A stretch of DNA of 64,000 nt from Phycisphaeraceae bacterium (GTDB lineage Bacteria > Planctomycetota > Phycisphaerae > Phycisphaerales > UBA1924), in assembly GCA_019636655.1 (NCBI GenBank), contig JAHBXB010000001.1:930001-994000 (forward strand). The letters are read 5' to 3'. A program made the position numbers and the translations under genes. Below the pieces are notes generated by a model, which was not told where the DNA came from, made no database searches, and saw only the letters and a program-made list of their open reading frames with translations. Position 1 is the first letter of the stretch, and the number at the start of each line of letters is the position of its first letter. Positions 41,972 to 54,241 of the stretch are shown here, piece by piece.

Positions 41972-44038
41972 TTATGCCCCGACACGCCCCAAGCCTCCCG
42001 AGCTCAATCCCGAAAAGGCCGATGCGGCGCAGTGAACACCGCCGCTTCGCCGCTGCGATTCCCCGCACAGTACAGGCAGAACGGTCACCGCGGGCCCCAG
42101 AGCGCGTCTGACCACCGAGCCGGCAGCGGCGTCGAGCGGCGCGTACAAGCCTCCATAGGCAGGCATAAGAAACCGCGTTCGATCGCGCACGCCGTTGATC
42201 GGGCACAGGCTCTTGGCTTCCTCCGACAGACCGGGCACAGCCACGACTCTCCATCCAAGCTCCTCGCACCGCGCTCGAATGGCCGTTCGATCGCTGTCCC
42301 GCCTCTCAAAGGACCGCAGGTACGCAGCATCGGACGGCGGCAACCCGCGCGGATCAAGCGCCCCCGACCGCGCAGCCGCACCGGCAACGAGATCCATCGA
42401 GAGCATGAACCGCTGGAAGTTGCCCATGCCCGAATCCGCCTTCCCAGCGGCAAACAGGTTGGCGAAAGACTCGGACCATCGCCCGCTTTCGTCGCGGCGT
42501 GCGTACACCGCCCCGCCAACCACGGACAGGAACCCGGCCGCTCGCTCGGCGACCAGGTCTTCGCGCGCTCGCCGCGCCTGGGCGGCATTCAGAATCCCAC
42601 TGCGCTGCAGCACGCCGAGCCCTGCCGAGAGCACGAGTGCGGTTGCCGCGGCCGAGTCGTTCATCAGCACCACCGTCTCGCGACCCGAGGTGTGTACGCT
42701 CAGTTCGAAATCGATGTGGAACGACGCCGCCGGAAGGACCTCGATCCGGTCTGCACCGAACTCGATTCGGAGCGCCTCCGCCGCCTGTTCCCGCGAAAGC
42801 CCCAGGCCGATGTTCCGGTAGACCTCGGCCTCGCCAGTGATCACGACTCGCTTGCCGGTTGCTCCCTCGCGGATGACCAGCGTGTTTCCGCCCTGGAACA
42901 GAAGCGGTGAGTGTCGAACAACAAGCCCGGCATCCCGCAGGCCGTCGGCGAGGAGGCTCTCGCCCGGGACATGGATCGATCGCTCCTCGCCGCGGCTGGC
43001 ATAACGCGGCACGAGAACAGCCCGTTGCGGCCCGCCGCGGCCTTCAACCGCACCCGCCTTTCCGTTGTCTTGTGCCCATTGGGCGACCGTGAGCGATTCC
43101 GGGATGATCCGGAGCCTATCCGGCCTGCCAAGAGCCCAACCGGAGGCGACTCGCCGGAACGCGTCGGCATGCGATTCCTCGATGCTGACCAGAAACTCGA
43201 CGTCAGGCAGGTGAGAGACCATCTGACGGATGACATCCAATGACCCGCCGGCGCCCACCCCTCCCCAGTACCCCGTCCCGGTTGCCTGAAGCCGCACCAT
43301 CTCGAGATCTGCATCGCCGGACTCGGTAGATGCCTCAAATCGATCCTCACCGCACTGCCGGAATGTCATCGGCGTCGCCGAGAGGTTGCTTGCCAGCGAC
43401 CCGGGGGCATCGCCGGCGGTGAGCCGGTCCACAATGTAGTGGAGAATGTCGGAGCCCGACGCCGCGGCTGCGCCGACCGCAAAGTGGGAAAGCAGGTCAA
43501 CGGGCATCCCGGCGTGACGGAGGTGCACAGCCACGCCGTTTCCATGAACGGCTTGCGTCTGCTTCAGCGCCGCGATGGCGTGTACTAGTGTGGCGAGCAG
43601 TCCGTCGCGGGCCAATCCCTGACGCACAATGCGCGACACCTCCGGGGTTGGCGAGTCTGCCACCGTCGCCCGGGCTCCCTCGGCGTACGTGTTTCCAGTT
43701 GGCGCAGTGAAGTTCCGAAGTCGCGGGCATTCCTCCCGCAGGTCCCTTCGAGCCTGCGCCAGAGAATCTGAAACCCTCCCGCGGCCCACCACCATCGGCG
43801 CCACTATTCCGGGAGCCCCTGACTGCTCGCTCACCGGCGAAGGCGTGGCCCCATCTGCAACGACCGCCCGGAATCGCTCTTCGAATGAACTTCGAAGCAC
43901 CCGATCCGCCACCCGACCAAGGAACTCTCCTGGCAGCGCCAGGTCGGCAACCGTGCCATCGCCGAGCGGCTGGGCGGCGAGGTTCGCGATCACCTCCTTG
44001 CGCACCGGATCCGTTGCATGGTCCTGATCGGCGTTCAT
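41972..44038 (-). CDS. Guanidine-modifying-enzyme-like protein (deiminase superfamily)
   Basis: The 688-residue protein carries, in the right order for the arginine deiminase/agmatine deiminase fold, W321-A-Q-D324 (substrate Asp), FQGGN (381-385), H441-I-D443, and a final GGVHC with Cys670 as the presumed nucleophile. About 250 extra N-terminal residues have no recognised domain. No signal peptide is seen. It would act on a guanidine-containing substrate, perhaps a protein arginine. It follows the pyrophosphatase gene by 17 bases, so the two may be cotranscribed. The specific reaction is inferred only from motif order. Confidence 0.65.
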   Translation of the reverse strand: MNADQDHATDPVRKEVIANLAAQPLGDGTVADLALPGEFLGRVADRVLRSSFEERFRAVVADGATPSPVSEQSGAPGIVAPMVVGRGRVSDSLAQARRDLREECPRLRNFTAPTGNTYAEGARATVADSPTPEVSRIVRQGLARDGLLATLVHAIAALKQTQAVHGNGVAVHLRHAGMPVDLLSHFAVGAAAASGSDILHYIVDRLTAGDAPGSLASNLSATPMTFRQCGEDRFEASTESGDADLEMVRLQATGTGYWGGVGAGGSLDVIRQMVSHLPDVEFLVSIEESHADAFRRVASGWALGRPDRLRIIPESLTVAQWAQDNGKAGAVEGRGGPQRAVLVPRYASRGEERSIHVPGESLLADGLRDAGLVVRHSPLLFQGGNTLVIREGATGKRVVITGEAEVYRNIGLGLSREQAAEALRIEFGADRIEVLPAASFHIDFELSVHTSGRETVVLMNDSAAATALVLSAGLGVLQRSGILNAAQARRAREDLVAERAAGFLSVVGGAVYARRDESGRWSESFANLFAAGKADSGMGNFQRFMLSMDLVAGAAARSGALDPRGLPPSDAAYLRSFERRDSDRTAIRARCEELGWRVVAVPGLSEEAKSLCPINGVRDRTRFLMPAYGGLYAPLDAAAGSVVRRALGPAVTVLPVLCGESQRRSGGVHCAASAFSGLSSGGLGRVGA

Positions 44039-44055
44039 GGCTGTCGAGCGATCGC

Positions 44056-46863
44056 TCAGTGAGCCCCCCCACCCCCCGTGATCCCGAGCCAGTCGCCAAC
44101 AGCCGGTCCGAACTTCACGGTGAGCCCGGCGAACACCACCGAGACGATCGAGATGAGCTTGATCAGGATGTTCAGCGAGGGGCCCGAAGTATCCTTGAAT
44201 GGATCGCCGACCGTGTCGCCGACTACCGCCGCCTTGTGGTCGTCCGAGCCCTTGCCGTACACGACCTCACCGCCCCGGCCGGTTCGCTGCAGCTCTGTGG
44301 CCTTCGCGACGAGCTGCTCGCGGATTTCCGGTGGGATCCGCTCCCGGACGTCGCTGCTCCGCAGGAACTCGTCGGCCGAGATCTTGCCGTATGACTCGAT
44401 GAGCTTTTTCGCGTTGTCCCACGCCCCGCCCGCGTTCGCCATAAACACGGCCACCGCGAAACCCGCGGTCAGCCCCCCGGCGAGCAGGCCGACGACTCCG
44501 GGCACCGAAAGGACAACCCCCGTCGCGATCGGCGCCAGGATAGCGATCAGCGCCGGCACCACCATCTCCCGCTGCGCTCCCCTCGTCGAGATCCGCACGC
44601 AGGTCGCGTAGTCCGGGTAGCGGTCCCCGTTCAGTTCGATGCTCCGCGGCCAGTTCGCCGGGTCCATGACATCCCCCTCCCCCATCCCGTCGTCACGCAG
44701 CACGCGGCGGATGATGCCGAACTGCCGGCGGCATTCGCCCATCATGGCGTAGGCAGCGCGACCGACCGCTGACATCGTCATGGCACAGAACAGGAACGTG
44801 AGCATCACTCCGAGGAACAAACCCCCGAGGACGCTCGGGTTGATCAGCGTAACACCGTAGAACGTCATCACAGAATGCAGGTCCACCTCGGATGTCCGCA
44901 CGAGGTCGAACTCGACGGAATCCACGTGATCACCGTGCTGCTGAGAATGGTGCACGCGGATTGCACCCCGGCCCCGATGGGCGGAATCCTCGCCATCATC
45001 GTCGTGGCCGTGGTCATGATCGTGGTTGTGATTCTCTCCTGCGACAGCGGACTCAAGCTGAAAGACCTGCCCCACACGAAGCTGCGGATACAGATGCCCG
45101 AGCGATTGAGGATCAAACAGCAGCGCTCCGTCGTACACCGGACCGCCGCCACTCCCAGCGCCGGGTAGGACGAGCGCGAACTTCTGGTACCCCATGAAGA
45201 CCGCGCACGGCGCCTTCTCGGCAAGTCGAAGGGTCGATTCATTGGCACGGGCAAAGTCAAGCGCCTGGCTTGTGAGCTGCGTCTGAACGACCTGGACGTA
45301 CGCCGCGAGAAGGGCCAGCGCCGTCAGGGCCGCGGAGCCGATCGCGAACCCCTTCCCTGTCGCGGCGGTGGTGTTACCCAGCGAGTCGAGCATGTCGGTG
45401 CGCTGCCGCACCTCGGGCGGCTGGCCCGACATCTCGGCGTTACCGCCGGCATTGTCCGCGATTGGGCCGTACGCATCCGTCGCCAGCGTGATGCCGAGCG
45501 TCGAGAGCATGCCGACGGCAGCGATCGCCACGCCATACAGCCCCAGCAGGATGTTGTCGCCTCCGCCACCAAGCACGAACGCTGCCAGAATCCCAGCGAC
45601 GATTGTCGCGAGAGCGGCCCACGTTGATCGCATGCCCTCGGAGATACCCGCAATGATCAGCGTTGCGGAGCCGGTCCTCGCCTGCACAGCGATCCGTCGG
45701 GTTGGCGTGTGCTCGTACGACGTGTAGTACTCCGTCGAACGGGCGATGATCAGCCCCGCCAGCAGGCCGGACATGATCGAACCCCACAAGCCAAGCCACG
45801 AAACCTCCGGCACTTCGCGGAGGAGCCAGTACAGCACACCCATGGCCCCGATCGCGATGAGCCCGGCCGCGATCCACACACCCCGGGTGAGCGCTGACAG
45901 CAGCCCGGCAAACGACGTCCCCTCGCTGGTCCGGACCGAGAGAATCCCGACGATTGAGCACGCGATCCCCAATCCGGCGATTGCCGCTGGGACCGCTATG
46001 AGCCGCATCGCGAGCCCGACGGATTCACCAGCCGAAATCGCCGGGATTGTGGCCGCCGCGGCCGCGCCGAGGGCAAACGTGGAGAGCAGCGACCCGTAAT
46101 ACGACTCGTAGAGGTCGGCGCCCATGCCGGCGACATCGCCAACGTTATCGCCGACGTTATCGGCGATGACCGCGGGGTTCCGGGGATCGTCCTCGGGGAT
46201 CCCGGCCTCGACCTTGCCGACCAGGTCGGCCCCGACGTCCGCGGCTTTGGTAAAGATGCCCCCGCCAACTCGGGCAAACAGGGCCTGCGTCGAAGCGCCC
46301 ATCGCGAACGAGAGCATGACCGTGGTGATCACCGCGGGACCCGACACACCCGGCACCACACCCGAGTTGAGGATGACAAACCAGGCCGAGACATCCAGCA
46401 GCGCGAAGCCAACCACACTTAGGCCCATCACTGCCCCGGACCGAAGAGCGACCGTCAGTCCATCATTCAACGAGGTCTTCGCGGCAAAGGCCGTTCGCGC
46501 GGACGCGTTCGTTGCGATCCGCATGCCAAGCCAGCCGCACAGGCCCGAGAGAAACCCGGCCACCGGCACGCCGATCATCGACAGCGCGGGCTGCAGCCCC
46601 AGTCCCATCGAGAGGACGCCGAGCACCGCGATGATCACCAGGAACACAACCGCCACGACCCGGTACTGCCGCGACAAGTACGCCATTGCTCCATCGCGCA
46701 CCGCCTGCGCGATCCGAATCATCTCCGGCTCGCCTTCGGCTCGGCTCATCACCGACGACGCGAACACCCACGCCGCGGCGAGCGCAAGCACGCCGCCGGC
46801 GGGAGCGGCCCAGAAGGCGGCGGGAATCTCTTGAATGGAAGCCAGGGTCGCTGGAATCACCAT
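44056..46863 (-). CDS. hppA: Membrane pyrophosphatase, K+-dependent type, with His-rich insert
   Basis: The 935-residue integral-membrane pump couples pyrophosphate hydrolysis to H+ or Na+ export. Active-site motifs include DDPRNPAVIADNVGDNVGD, GNAEMSG and AAVVGDTVGDPFKDTSGPSLNI (in part). The GNTTAATGKGFAIG segment has Ala where K+-independent enzymes have Lys, so K+ dependence is predicted. Unusually, about 140 residues are inserted (near 525-665), with His/Asp clusters such as NHNHDHDHGHDDDG and HHSQQHGDH. The ATG has GGGAG 10 bases upstream; an upstream extension of 24 codons is not supported. A sister gene follows upstream at 46992. Confidence 0.9.
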   Translation of the reverse strand: MVIPATLASIQEIPAAFWAAPAGGVLALAAAWVFASSVMSRAEGEPEMIRIAQAVRDGAMAYLSRQYRVVAVVFLVIIAVLGVLSMGLGLQPALSMIGVPVAGFLSGLCGWLGMRIATNASARTAFAAKTSLNDGLTVALRSGAVMGLSVVGFALLDVSAWFVILNSGVVPGVSGPAVITTVMLSFAMGASTQALFARVGGGIFTKAADVGADLVGKVEAGIPEDDPRNPAVIADNVGDNVGDVAGMGADLYESYYGSLLSTFALGAAAAATIPAISAGESVGLAMRLIAVPAAIAGLGIACSIVGILSVRTSEGTSFAGLLSALTRGVWIAAGLIAIGAMGVLYWLLREVPEVSWLGLWGSIMSGLLAGLIIARSTEYYTSYEHTPTRRIAVQARTGSATLIIAGISEGMRSTWAALATIVAGILAAFVLGGGGDNILLGLYGVAIAAVGMLSTLGITLATDAYGPIADNAGGNAEMSGQPPEVRQRTDMLDSLGNTTAATGKGFAIGSAALTALALLAAYVQVVQTQLTSQALDFARANESTLRLAEKAPCAVFMGYQKFALVLPGAGSGGGPVYDGALLFDPQSLGHLYPQLRVGQVFQLESAVAGENHNHDHDHGHDDDGEDSAHRGRGAIRVHHSQQHGDHVDSVEFDLVRTSEVDLHSVMTFYGVTLINPSVLGGLFLGVMLTFLFCAMTMSAVGRAAYAMMGECRRQFGIIRRVLRDDGMGEGDVMDPANWPRSIELNGDRYPDYATCVRISTRGAQREMVVPALIAILAPIATGVVLSVPGVVGLLAGGLTAGFAVAVFMANAGGAWDNAKKLIESYGKISADEFLRSSDVRERIPPEIREQLVAKATELQRTGRGGEVVYGKGSDDHKAAVVGDTVGDPFKDTSGPSLNILIKLISIVSVVFAGLTVKFGPAVGDWLGITGGGGAH

Positions 46864-46936
46864 CAGTCGGGCACTCCCTGCTCCCCCGCCCCGCCGAGGC
46901 ATGATAGCGGAAACCCCGCGGGTTCCTCCCCGCAAT

Positions 46937-46967
46937 GAAAAACGGGCCCGCGCCGTGCGCGAGCCCG
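46937..46967 (-). terminator. Intrinsic terminator between the two pyrophosphatase genes
   Basis: On the minus strand CGGGCtCGCGC pairs with GCGCGgGCCCG (one mismatch) around a 3-base loop and is followed by TTTTTC. It lies after the gene at 46992 and before the ATG of the second. Confidence 0.85.
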
Positions 46968-46991
46968 TCGGGTCTCATCATGGATCGCCGA

Positions 46992-49604
<2,613 letters not shown>

Positions 49605-49779
49605 GAGGTAGTCTCCGAATCCGCGACCGGGCAGACCGACTTGGACGCCCGGTCGTTTGTTCTCACCACGCCCGCGGCGGGCCGCCGCGTGGACAATCAG
49701 CCTGACCTGCACGAACCCCTGTTCACCCCGCCCGTCGCGGCGATCTGATTCATCCGCCGCGCCCGCCCCCGAATCAAGC

Positions 49780-49822
49780 AAAATTGCACAAGCGGGCGGC
49801 CGGGTTCACCCGATCCGCCCGC
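49780..49822 (-). terminator. Intrinsic terminator after rpsU
   Basis: On the minus strand GCGGGCGG / CCGCCCGC encloses an inner CGGGT / ACCCG hairpin and is followed by TTGTGCAATTTTGC. It separates rpsU from the pyrophosphatase gene. Confidence 0.65.
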
Positions 49823-49833
49823 GATGAACCGGC

Positions 49834-50136
49834 CTACCTGGACGGGGGTCCCCCCGACCCCCTCCCGCCGCCCGCGCCGGGTCGCCCGCCGCGCGGACCA
49901 CCCTTTCCAGCCTTGCCCTTCGGGCCCTTCGCCTCTCGCTCCACAGGCCCCATGGCCTCACGAACCCGACGGGCCACCGACTTGCGCGCCGCACGACGGC
50001 TTCGCTCCGAGGGCTTCTCGTAGAACTCTTTGCGCTTGATGTCCTTCGTCAGGCCCTCTTTCTCGCACAGCTTCTTGAACCGCCGCATCATCTGCTCGAC
50101 GGTCTCACCGCTGCGCGCCTTGATTCGGATCGACAT
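49834..50136 (-). CDS. rpsU: 30S ribosomal protein S21 with Gly-rich tail
   Basis: The 100-residue protein starts MSIRIKARSGETVEQMMRRF and continues KLCEKEGLTKDIKRKEFYEK, which is typical S21. GAGGAG precedes the ATG by 4 bases, ruling out the longer frame upstream. Ordinary S21 is about 65-71 residues; here the last 30 are Gly/Arg/Pro-rich (GPRGGRPGAGGGRGSGG), a low-complexity extension. S21 aids start-site recognition on the 30S subunit. It lies downstream of the ATPase gene, separated by about 150 bases. Confidence 0.92.
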   Translation of the reverse strand: MSIRIKARSGETVEQMMRRFKKLCEKEGLTKDIKRKEFYEKPSERSRRAARKSVARRVREAMGPVEREAKGPKGKAGKGGPRGGRPGAGGGRGSGGPPSR

Positions 50137-50283
50137 GTGGCTCCTCGGGATTGGTCGCGAGTGGGCCCCAGTTTGGGGCGTGCATAGGAATCTCGGCCGA
50201 CGGGCGGCCGAAGGGCCACAAGTAAAGCACGGGTGCCCGGAACGATCAAGTCCACGACCCGAACGCCGCCCGGAACGCACCGA

Positions 50284-53200
50284 CTATCGTGGCGCCGCCG
50301 CGCCGGCCCCCCCCGCTGCCCCCTCCGCGAGCCTGCGGGCAACCTCGGCAATAAACCCATCCGAGGGCATCGCATACGGCCGGAACTTCTCGGTCAGGCC
50401 CTGTTCCTCATTGAAATACAACGCACGGTGCTGTCCCAGGACGCTTGCCGCGGGGCTGTCGATCAGGCTGCTCGAGTCCGATGCACTCATCTGGAACGCA
50501 ACCCGATGGTCAAACCCGCGGATCGCCTGCCGGTCCAAGGTCCGGTTGAGCGTTGCCACCGTGTCGCACCAGACGATTGCGTGGATGCCCACGGAGGGGC
50601 CCTCCCGAAGGATCGCAGCAAAGTGCTTGTCCGCAGTCGCCTCGCCGCTGGAATCGCTCGAGAAGTCAAACTCGTTTTCCGGGCGACGCAGCGCCCGGTA
50701 CCGCTGCAGCCCAAGGACCAGGAGGTACACCGGCGGATACCCCAGCCGATCCTCATCCTGCCGTCGAGCCAACTCCGCGGCCAGCGAAAGGACGGCGCCA
50801 GGCGTGTCCTTGTACTCCACGACGTCGGACCGAATCCCAAGCCTTTGGGCGACCCCGGCGATCAGCCCCGCCGAGGCCGAGTCCGGCGTGCTGCCATCAA
50901 ACACCACAAATCTCGCGGCTGCGCCGGTCCCATCCACGACGCCAAGCCCGTGCTGCGCGGCGAGCCCCACCATGGCTGATGCGAGCATGGCGACCGCCGC
51001 TTCATCGCGCTGCCCGACGATCAGCACATTGCCCCCCTCCTGCCGTCGAAGGACCGGACCCGTCGGATCCTTGATCGCAATCGGCTCACCCAGCCAGGCA
51101 ACCGCACCCGACGCCGCCGCGCTCCCCTTGGCGGCCAGCGCGGCATCGAGCGCCCGATTCCTCGATATGTCGGCGGGAGCGTGACCCTCGAACACGATCA
51201 TGCTGCCGGGACGGTGGCCCTGGTTCTCCCACCGGCGCCGCACGGCCTCGAGCCGAATCTCCCGCTCCTGGTCTTCCAGCCACGAGATCTGGAACGGGCT
51301 GTTTCCCTGCACCGCGCCGCTCGCGTCGTTGTAGATCGCCTCACCGGGACGCGTGAGCAGCCTCGCCGCCGAGTTGTCGTCGCTGAGGATCAGGTAGGAG
51401 TCCGCCTCGCTGCACTGCAGCGCGATGCGCACCGCCATCTGCCCCATCGTGCTTCGGGCAAGGCTGAAAGCACCGCCCAGCGTCTGCGATCCGAGCACCA
51501 CGTGCATCCCGAACGCGCGGCCCTGACGCACGAGGCGATCCAGCAGCAGGGCCGCTTCCTGGCCCAGCTTGTCGTCTTCGACAAACATCTCCTGGAACTC
51601 GTCAACGATGAGCAGGATCCGTGCCAGCTTGCGCCCCGAAACCTCCCGATACCCGGCAACATCCTGGACGATCAGTTCACGGAACATCTCGCCGCGTCGC
51701 TTCATCTCCGCGTCAAGTCGGCGGAGAACGCTGATGCCGAACTCCCGTTCGCTCTCGATCGCCACCACACGTGCGTGGGGCAACTCAAGCCTCGCGTACG
51801 TCTTGAACTCAACTCCCTTCTTGAAGTCGACAAGGTACAGCTCGACCTCGTCGGGGCTGTACCACAGCGCGAGGTTGGTGATCAGCACGTGCAGCAGGGT
51901 CGACTTGCCGGACCCCGTGCGGCCCGCGATGAGCGCGTGCTGCGCCGTGCCCCGGCCCAGTGTGATGTACTGGAGCTTGGTCGCCCCTGCCCGCCCAAGA
52001 GGGATCCGTACCTCGTCGGCGGTAGAGAGCGGCCAGAGTTGCTCCGGCGGAGCCACGTGCTTGAACGGCACCTGCACCCGCCCCGCGTCCTTCGATCGAC
52101 TCCCCACTGCATGAACCACCCGCGTGAACTCGTTCGTCGCGGCGGGCGCATCCAGCGCCAGCGGAAGGTCTGCAAAGTCGGGATCCTCCAACACCATTGT
52201 CCCCCGCTTCCACACGACGCGCACGCACGCCCGCTCGAGGTCCGCGATCGGCAGACCCGGGGGTGCGGGCCGACGCGTGTCCATCGCGATCAACGCGTGG
52301 ACGCCGCACCGGGGACCGCTCGTGATGATGCTCGCCAGGCGCTTGGCGGCGGCCTCGTCGAAGCTCACCGGATAGTCCGCGATCACGAGGAACCGGAACG
52401 GCTCAGCGACCTCGCCCGCGTGCCGGTTGTACTCGTCGATGCTCGCGAACTCGTTGCGGAGATACTTCTGGATCACCGTTTCCATGTGCTCGGTCAGATC
52501 GGCAAGCCTCGCTTCGATGTGACGCGGCTCGGTCCAGATTCGGTCCGAAACCAGCAGCGGCTCGAAGTCCGCCAAGTGCATGAACCCGGCGAAACTCTCG
52601 CCAAGGCCGACCGGATCGATGATCGTGAACCTCACCTTCCCCGGGGGGAACGTCGCCAGCAACCGCAGCATCGTCGCCTGCAGCGTGCCGATCGCCTCCG
52701 CTCGCCCCTCGCCCCCGGTGCGGATCAGCAGCGACCCGCGTTCCGGAAGTTCGAGCAACACGGGCAGCGCGAAGTTCGCCGGCCCCGCAAGATCAAGCCG
52801 GAGATCGCCGGGTACCCCCCCCGGCATCGCGGTCAAGTCTATCTGCACCGATCCGATCCTCGCGAGGCGCTCCCCAACCTCGGTCGTTGAGTAGTCATCA
52901 CTCAACACCTCCGACCACGCCGGGGCGCTTCGTCGCTCGGCTCGCCCAACCTTCTCGAGATCGGCCCTGATGCTCGCTATCCGAGTCCGCCAATCCGCCT
53001 CCAAAGCGGCCCATCCCTCGACCTCCGCCGCGCGTGCCTGCTCACGCCGCGCGCCGGCCGTCGCCCGCACTCGCGCGGTGACCTCGGCGTGCGTTTGCTC
53101 CGCAAGCCGAATCGCCAGTTCACCCTTCTCCTGAGCGGCGGCCACCTCCGCATCCCGCTCCGCCGTGATCGCCTCCTCCGCCGCGAGGTGTCTCGCACGG

Positions 53201-54210
53201 ATCTCCGCGATCCGCTCCGCCGAGACCCTCCGGACTTCAACGGCAGCGAGTTCGTGCTTCTCGCGAGCCGATCGGATCTCCCGATCGCGCGGCTCCCGCA
53301 ACGCCGCCTCCTCCTGCTGCCGCGCCCGCATCGCCTGCTCGACCGCTATCGGGGCCAATCGCCGGATCCGCGCAACAGAACCAGCAATCCGGCCCGCCGC
53401 TCGCGCGACCTGCCTCGACGCCACGCGGCTGAGCAGCACAAGGAGCCCGGCGATCAGGAGCGTCGCGCCGGATCCCGCGGCCCCAATTACTGCCGGCGTC
53501 GCGCCCTTGAGGTAGACCCAGGTCAGGGCCGCGCCGCCTGCCGCGGCCCCCAGCACATACACGACCAGGAGCGGCGTGATCGTCATGCGCGCCAGCACGA
53601 GCGAATCAAGCCGCCGAAACCCATACTGGGCCGCCTCGACCTCCCGTTGAATCGCGTCGACAGCGTCCCCCGCTTGGTCCAGTTCCCCCGTCGGAGCCAC
53701 CAGCAGGCGGTCGGGTCGGCGTCCTAGTCGGGCAAGCGATTCCGCGGCGCTCCGCTCAACCACCAGGGCATCAGCCACCGCCTGATCGATCACTTTGCGC
53801 GACTGCTCGAACTTCTCGCGGGGCTTGTGCGCGTGCGGCTCGTACAGCGTTTCGGCCATCCAGGTCGATTCCTGCAGCCGCTTCTCCGCCCGTGATCGCT
53901 CGTGGTCGGCCCGCTCGGTGATGTCAGCAACCGCAGCGTCCCGACTCCGGTCGTTCGCCGCGAGCGCCGCGGCCGCGCGCCGCTGCACCTCGTCGGCCCG
54001 CCTTGACGCCTCGTCACCGGCCGCCAGTCGTACCTGGGAGGCCTCCTCGTCCGCCTGCTCGAGCTCGCGCCGAAGCTGGGCCTCGGCTCCAGCTGTTCCG
54101 GCTTCGGCTTCGCTCTCGATCGCCGCCTGCCGCTCGGCGCGCTCGCGCAGCAGCGCTCGAAGGTCACCGAGCACGCGACGCTCCAGACTGGTCAGGGGTC
54201 CATCGGGCAT
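50284..54210 (-). CDS. FtsK/EssC-like ATPase of a type VII-secretion-like cluster
   Basis: The product has 1308 residues from the ATG at 54210; a TTG at 54270 would overlap the upstream gene. Order: coiled coil (about 5-175), two membrane helices (209-234 and 239-261), second coiled coil (280-425), then three FtsK-like modules. Module 1 (about 480-720) has a degenerate Walker A (RTGGEGRAEA). Module 2 has canonical GRTGSGKST (763-771) and ILLIVDEF (865-872). Module 3 has VGQRDEAA in place of Walker A. Three-module architecture matches EccC/EssC motor proteins of type VII secretion, but the coiled coils replace the usual FHA or short N-terminus. It lies downstream of two WXG100-like genes. Confidence 0.85.
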   Translation of the reverse strand: MPDGPLTSLERRVLGDLRALLRERAERQAAIESEAEAGTAGAEAQLRRELEQADEEASQVRLAAGDEASRRADEVQRRAAAALAANDRSRDAAVADITERADHERSRAEKRLQESTWMAETLYEPHAHKPREKFEQSRKVIDQAVADALVVERSAAESLARLGRRPDRLLVAPTGELDQAGDAVDAIQREVEAAQYGFRRLDSLVLARMTITPLLVVYVLGAAAGGAALTWVYLKGATPAVIGAAGSGATLLIAGLLVLLSRVASRQVARAAGRIAGSVARIRRLAPIAVEQAMRARQQEEAALREPRDREIRSAREKHELAAVEVRRVSAERIAEIRARHLAAEEAITAERDAEVAAAQEKGELAIRLAEQTHAEVTARVRATAGARREQARAAEVEGWAALEADWRTRIASIRADLEKVGRAERRSAPAWSEVLSDDYSTTEVGERLARIGSVQIDLTAMPGGVPGDLRLDLAGPANFALPVLLELPERGSLLIRTGGEGRAEAIGTLQATMLRLLATFPPGKVRFTIIDPVGLGESFAGFMHLADFEPLLVSDRIWTEPRHIEARLADLTEHMETVIQKYLRNEFASIDEYNRHAGEVAEPFRFLVIADYPVSFDEAAAKRLASIITSGPRCGVHALIAMDTRRPAPPGLPIADLERACVRVVWKRGTMVLEDPDFADLPLALDAPAATNEFTRVVHAVGSRSKDAGRVQVPFKHVAPPEQLWPLSTADEVRIPLGRAGATKLQYITLGRGTAQHALIAGRTGSGKSTLLHVLITNLALWYSPDEVELYLVDFKKGVEFKTYARLELPHARVVAIESEREFGISVLRRLDAEMKRRGEMFRELIVQDVAGYREVSGRKLARILLIVDEFQEMFVEDDKLGQEAALLLDRLVRQGRAFGMHVVLGSQTLGGAFSLARSTMGQMAVRIALQCSEADSYLILSDDNSAARLLTRPGEAIYNDASGAVQGNSPFQISWLEDQEREIRLEAVRRRWENQGHRPGSMIVFEGHAPADISRNRALDAALAAKGSAAASGAVAWLGEPIAIKDPTGPVLRRQEGGNVLIVGQRDEAAVAMLASAMVGLAAQHGLGVVDGTGAAARFVVFDGSTPDSASAGLIAGVAQRLGIRSDVVEYKDTPGAVLSLAAELARRQDEDRLGYPPVYLLVLGLQRYRALRRPENEFDFSSDSSGEATADKHFAAILREGPSVGIHAIVWCDTVATLNRTLDRQAIRGFDHRVAFQMSASDSSSLIDSPAASVLGQHRALYFNEEQGLTEKFRPYAMPSDGFIAEVARRLAEGAAGGAGAAAPR

Positions 54211-54241
54211 ACGGGCAACTGTTGGCAGCCTACCACCACGC

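Noticed and set aside
51181-52890. 569-codon open frame on the plus strand
   Set aside because: It is antisense to the ATPase modules with clear Walker motifs.
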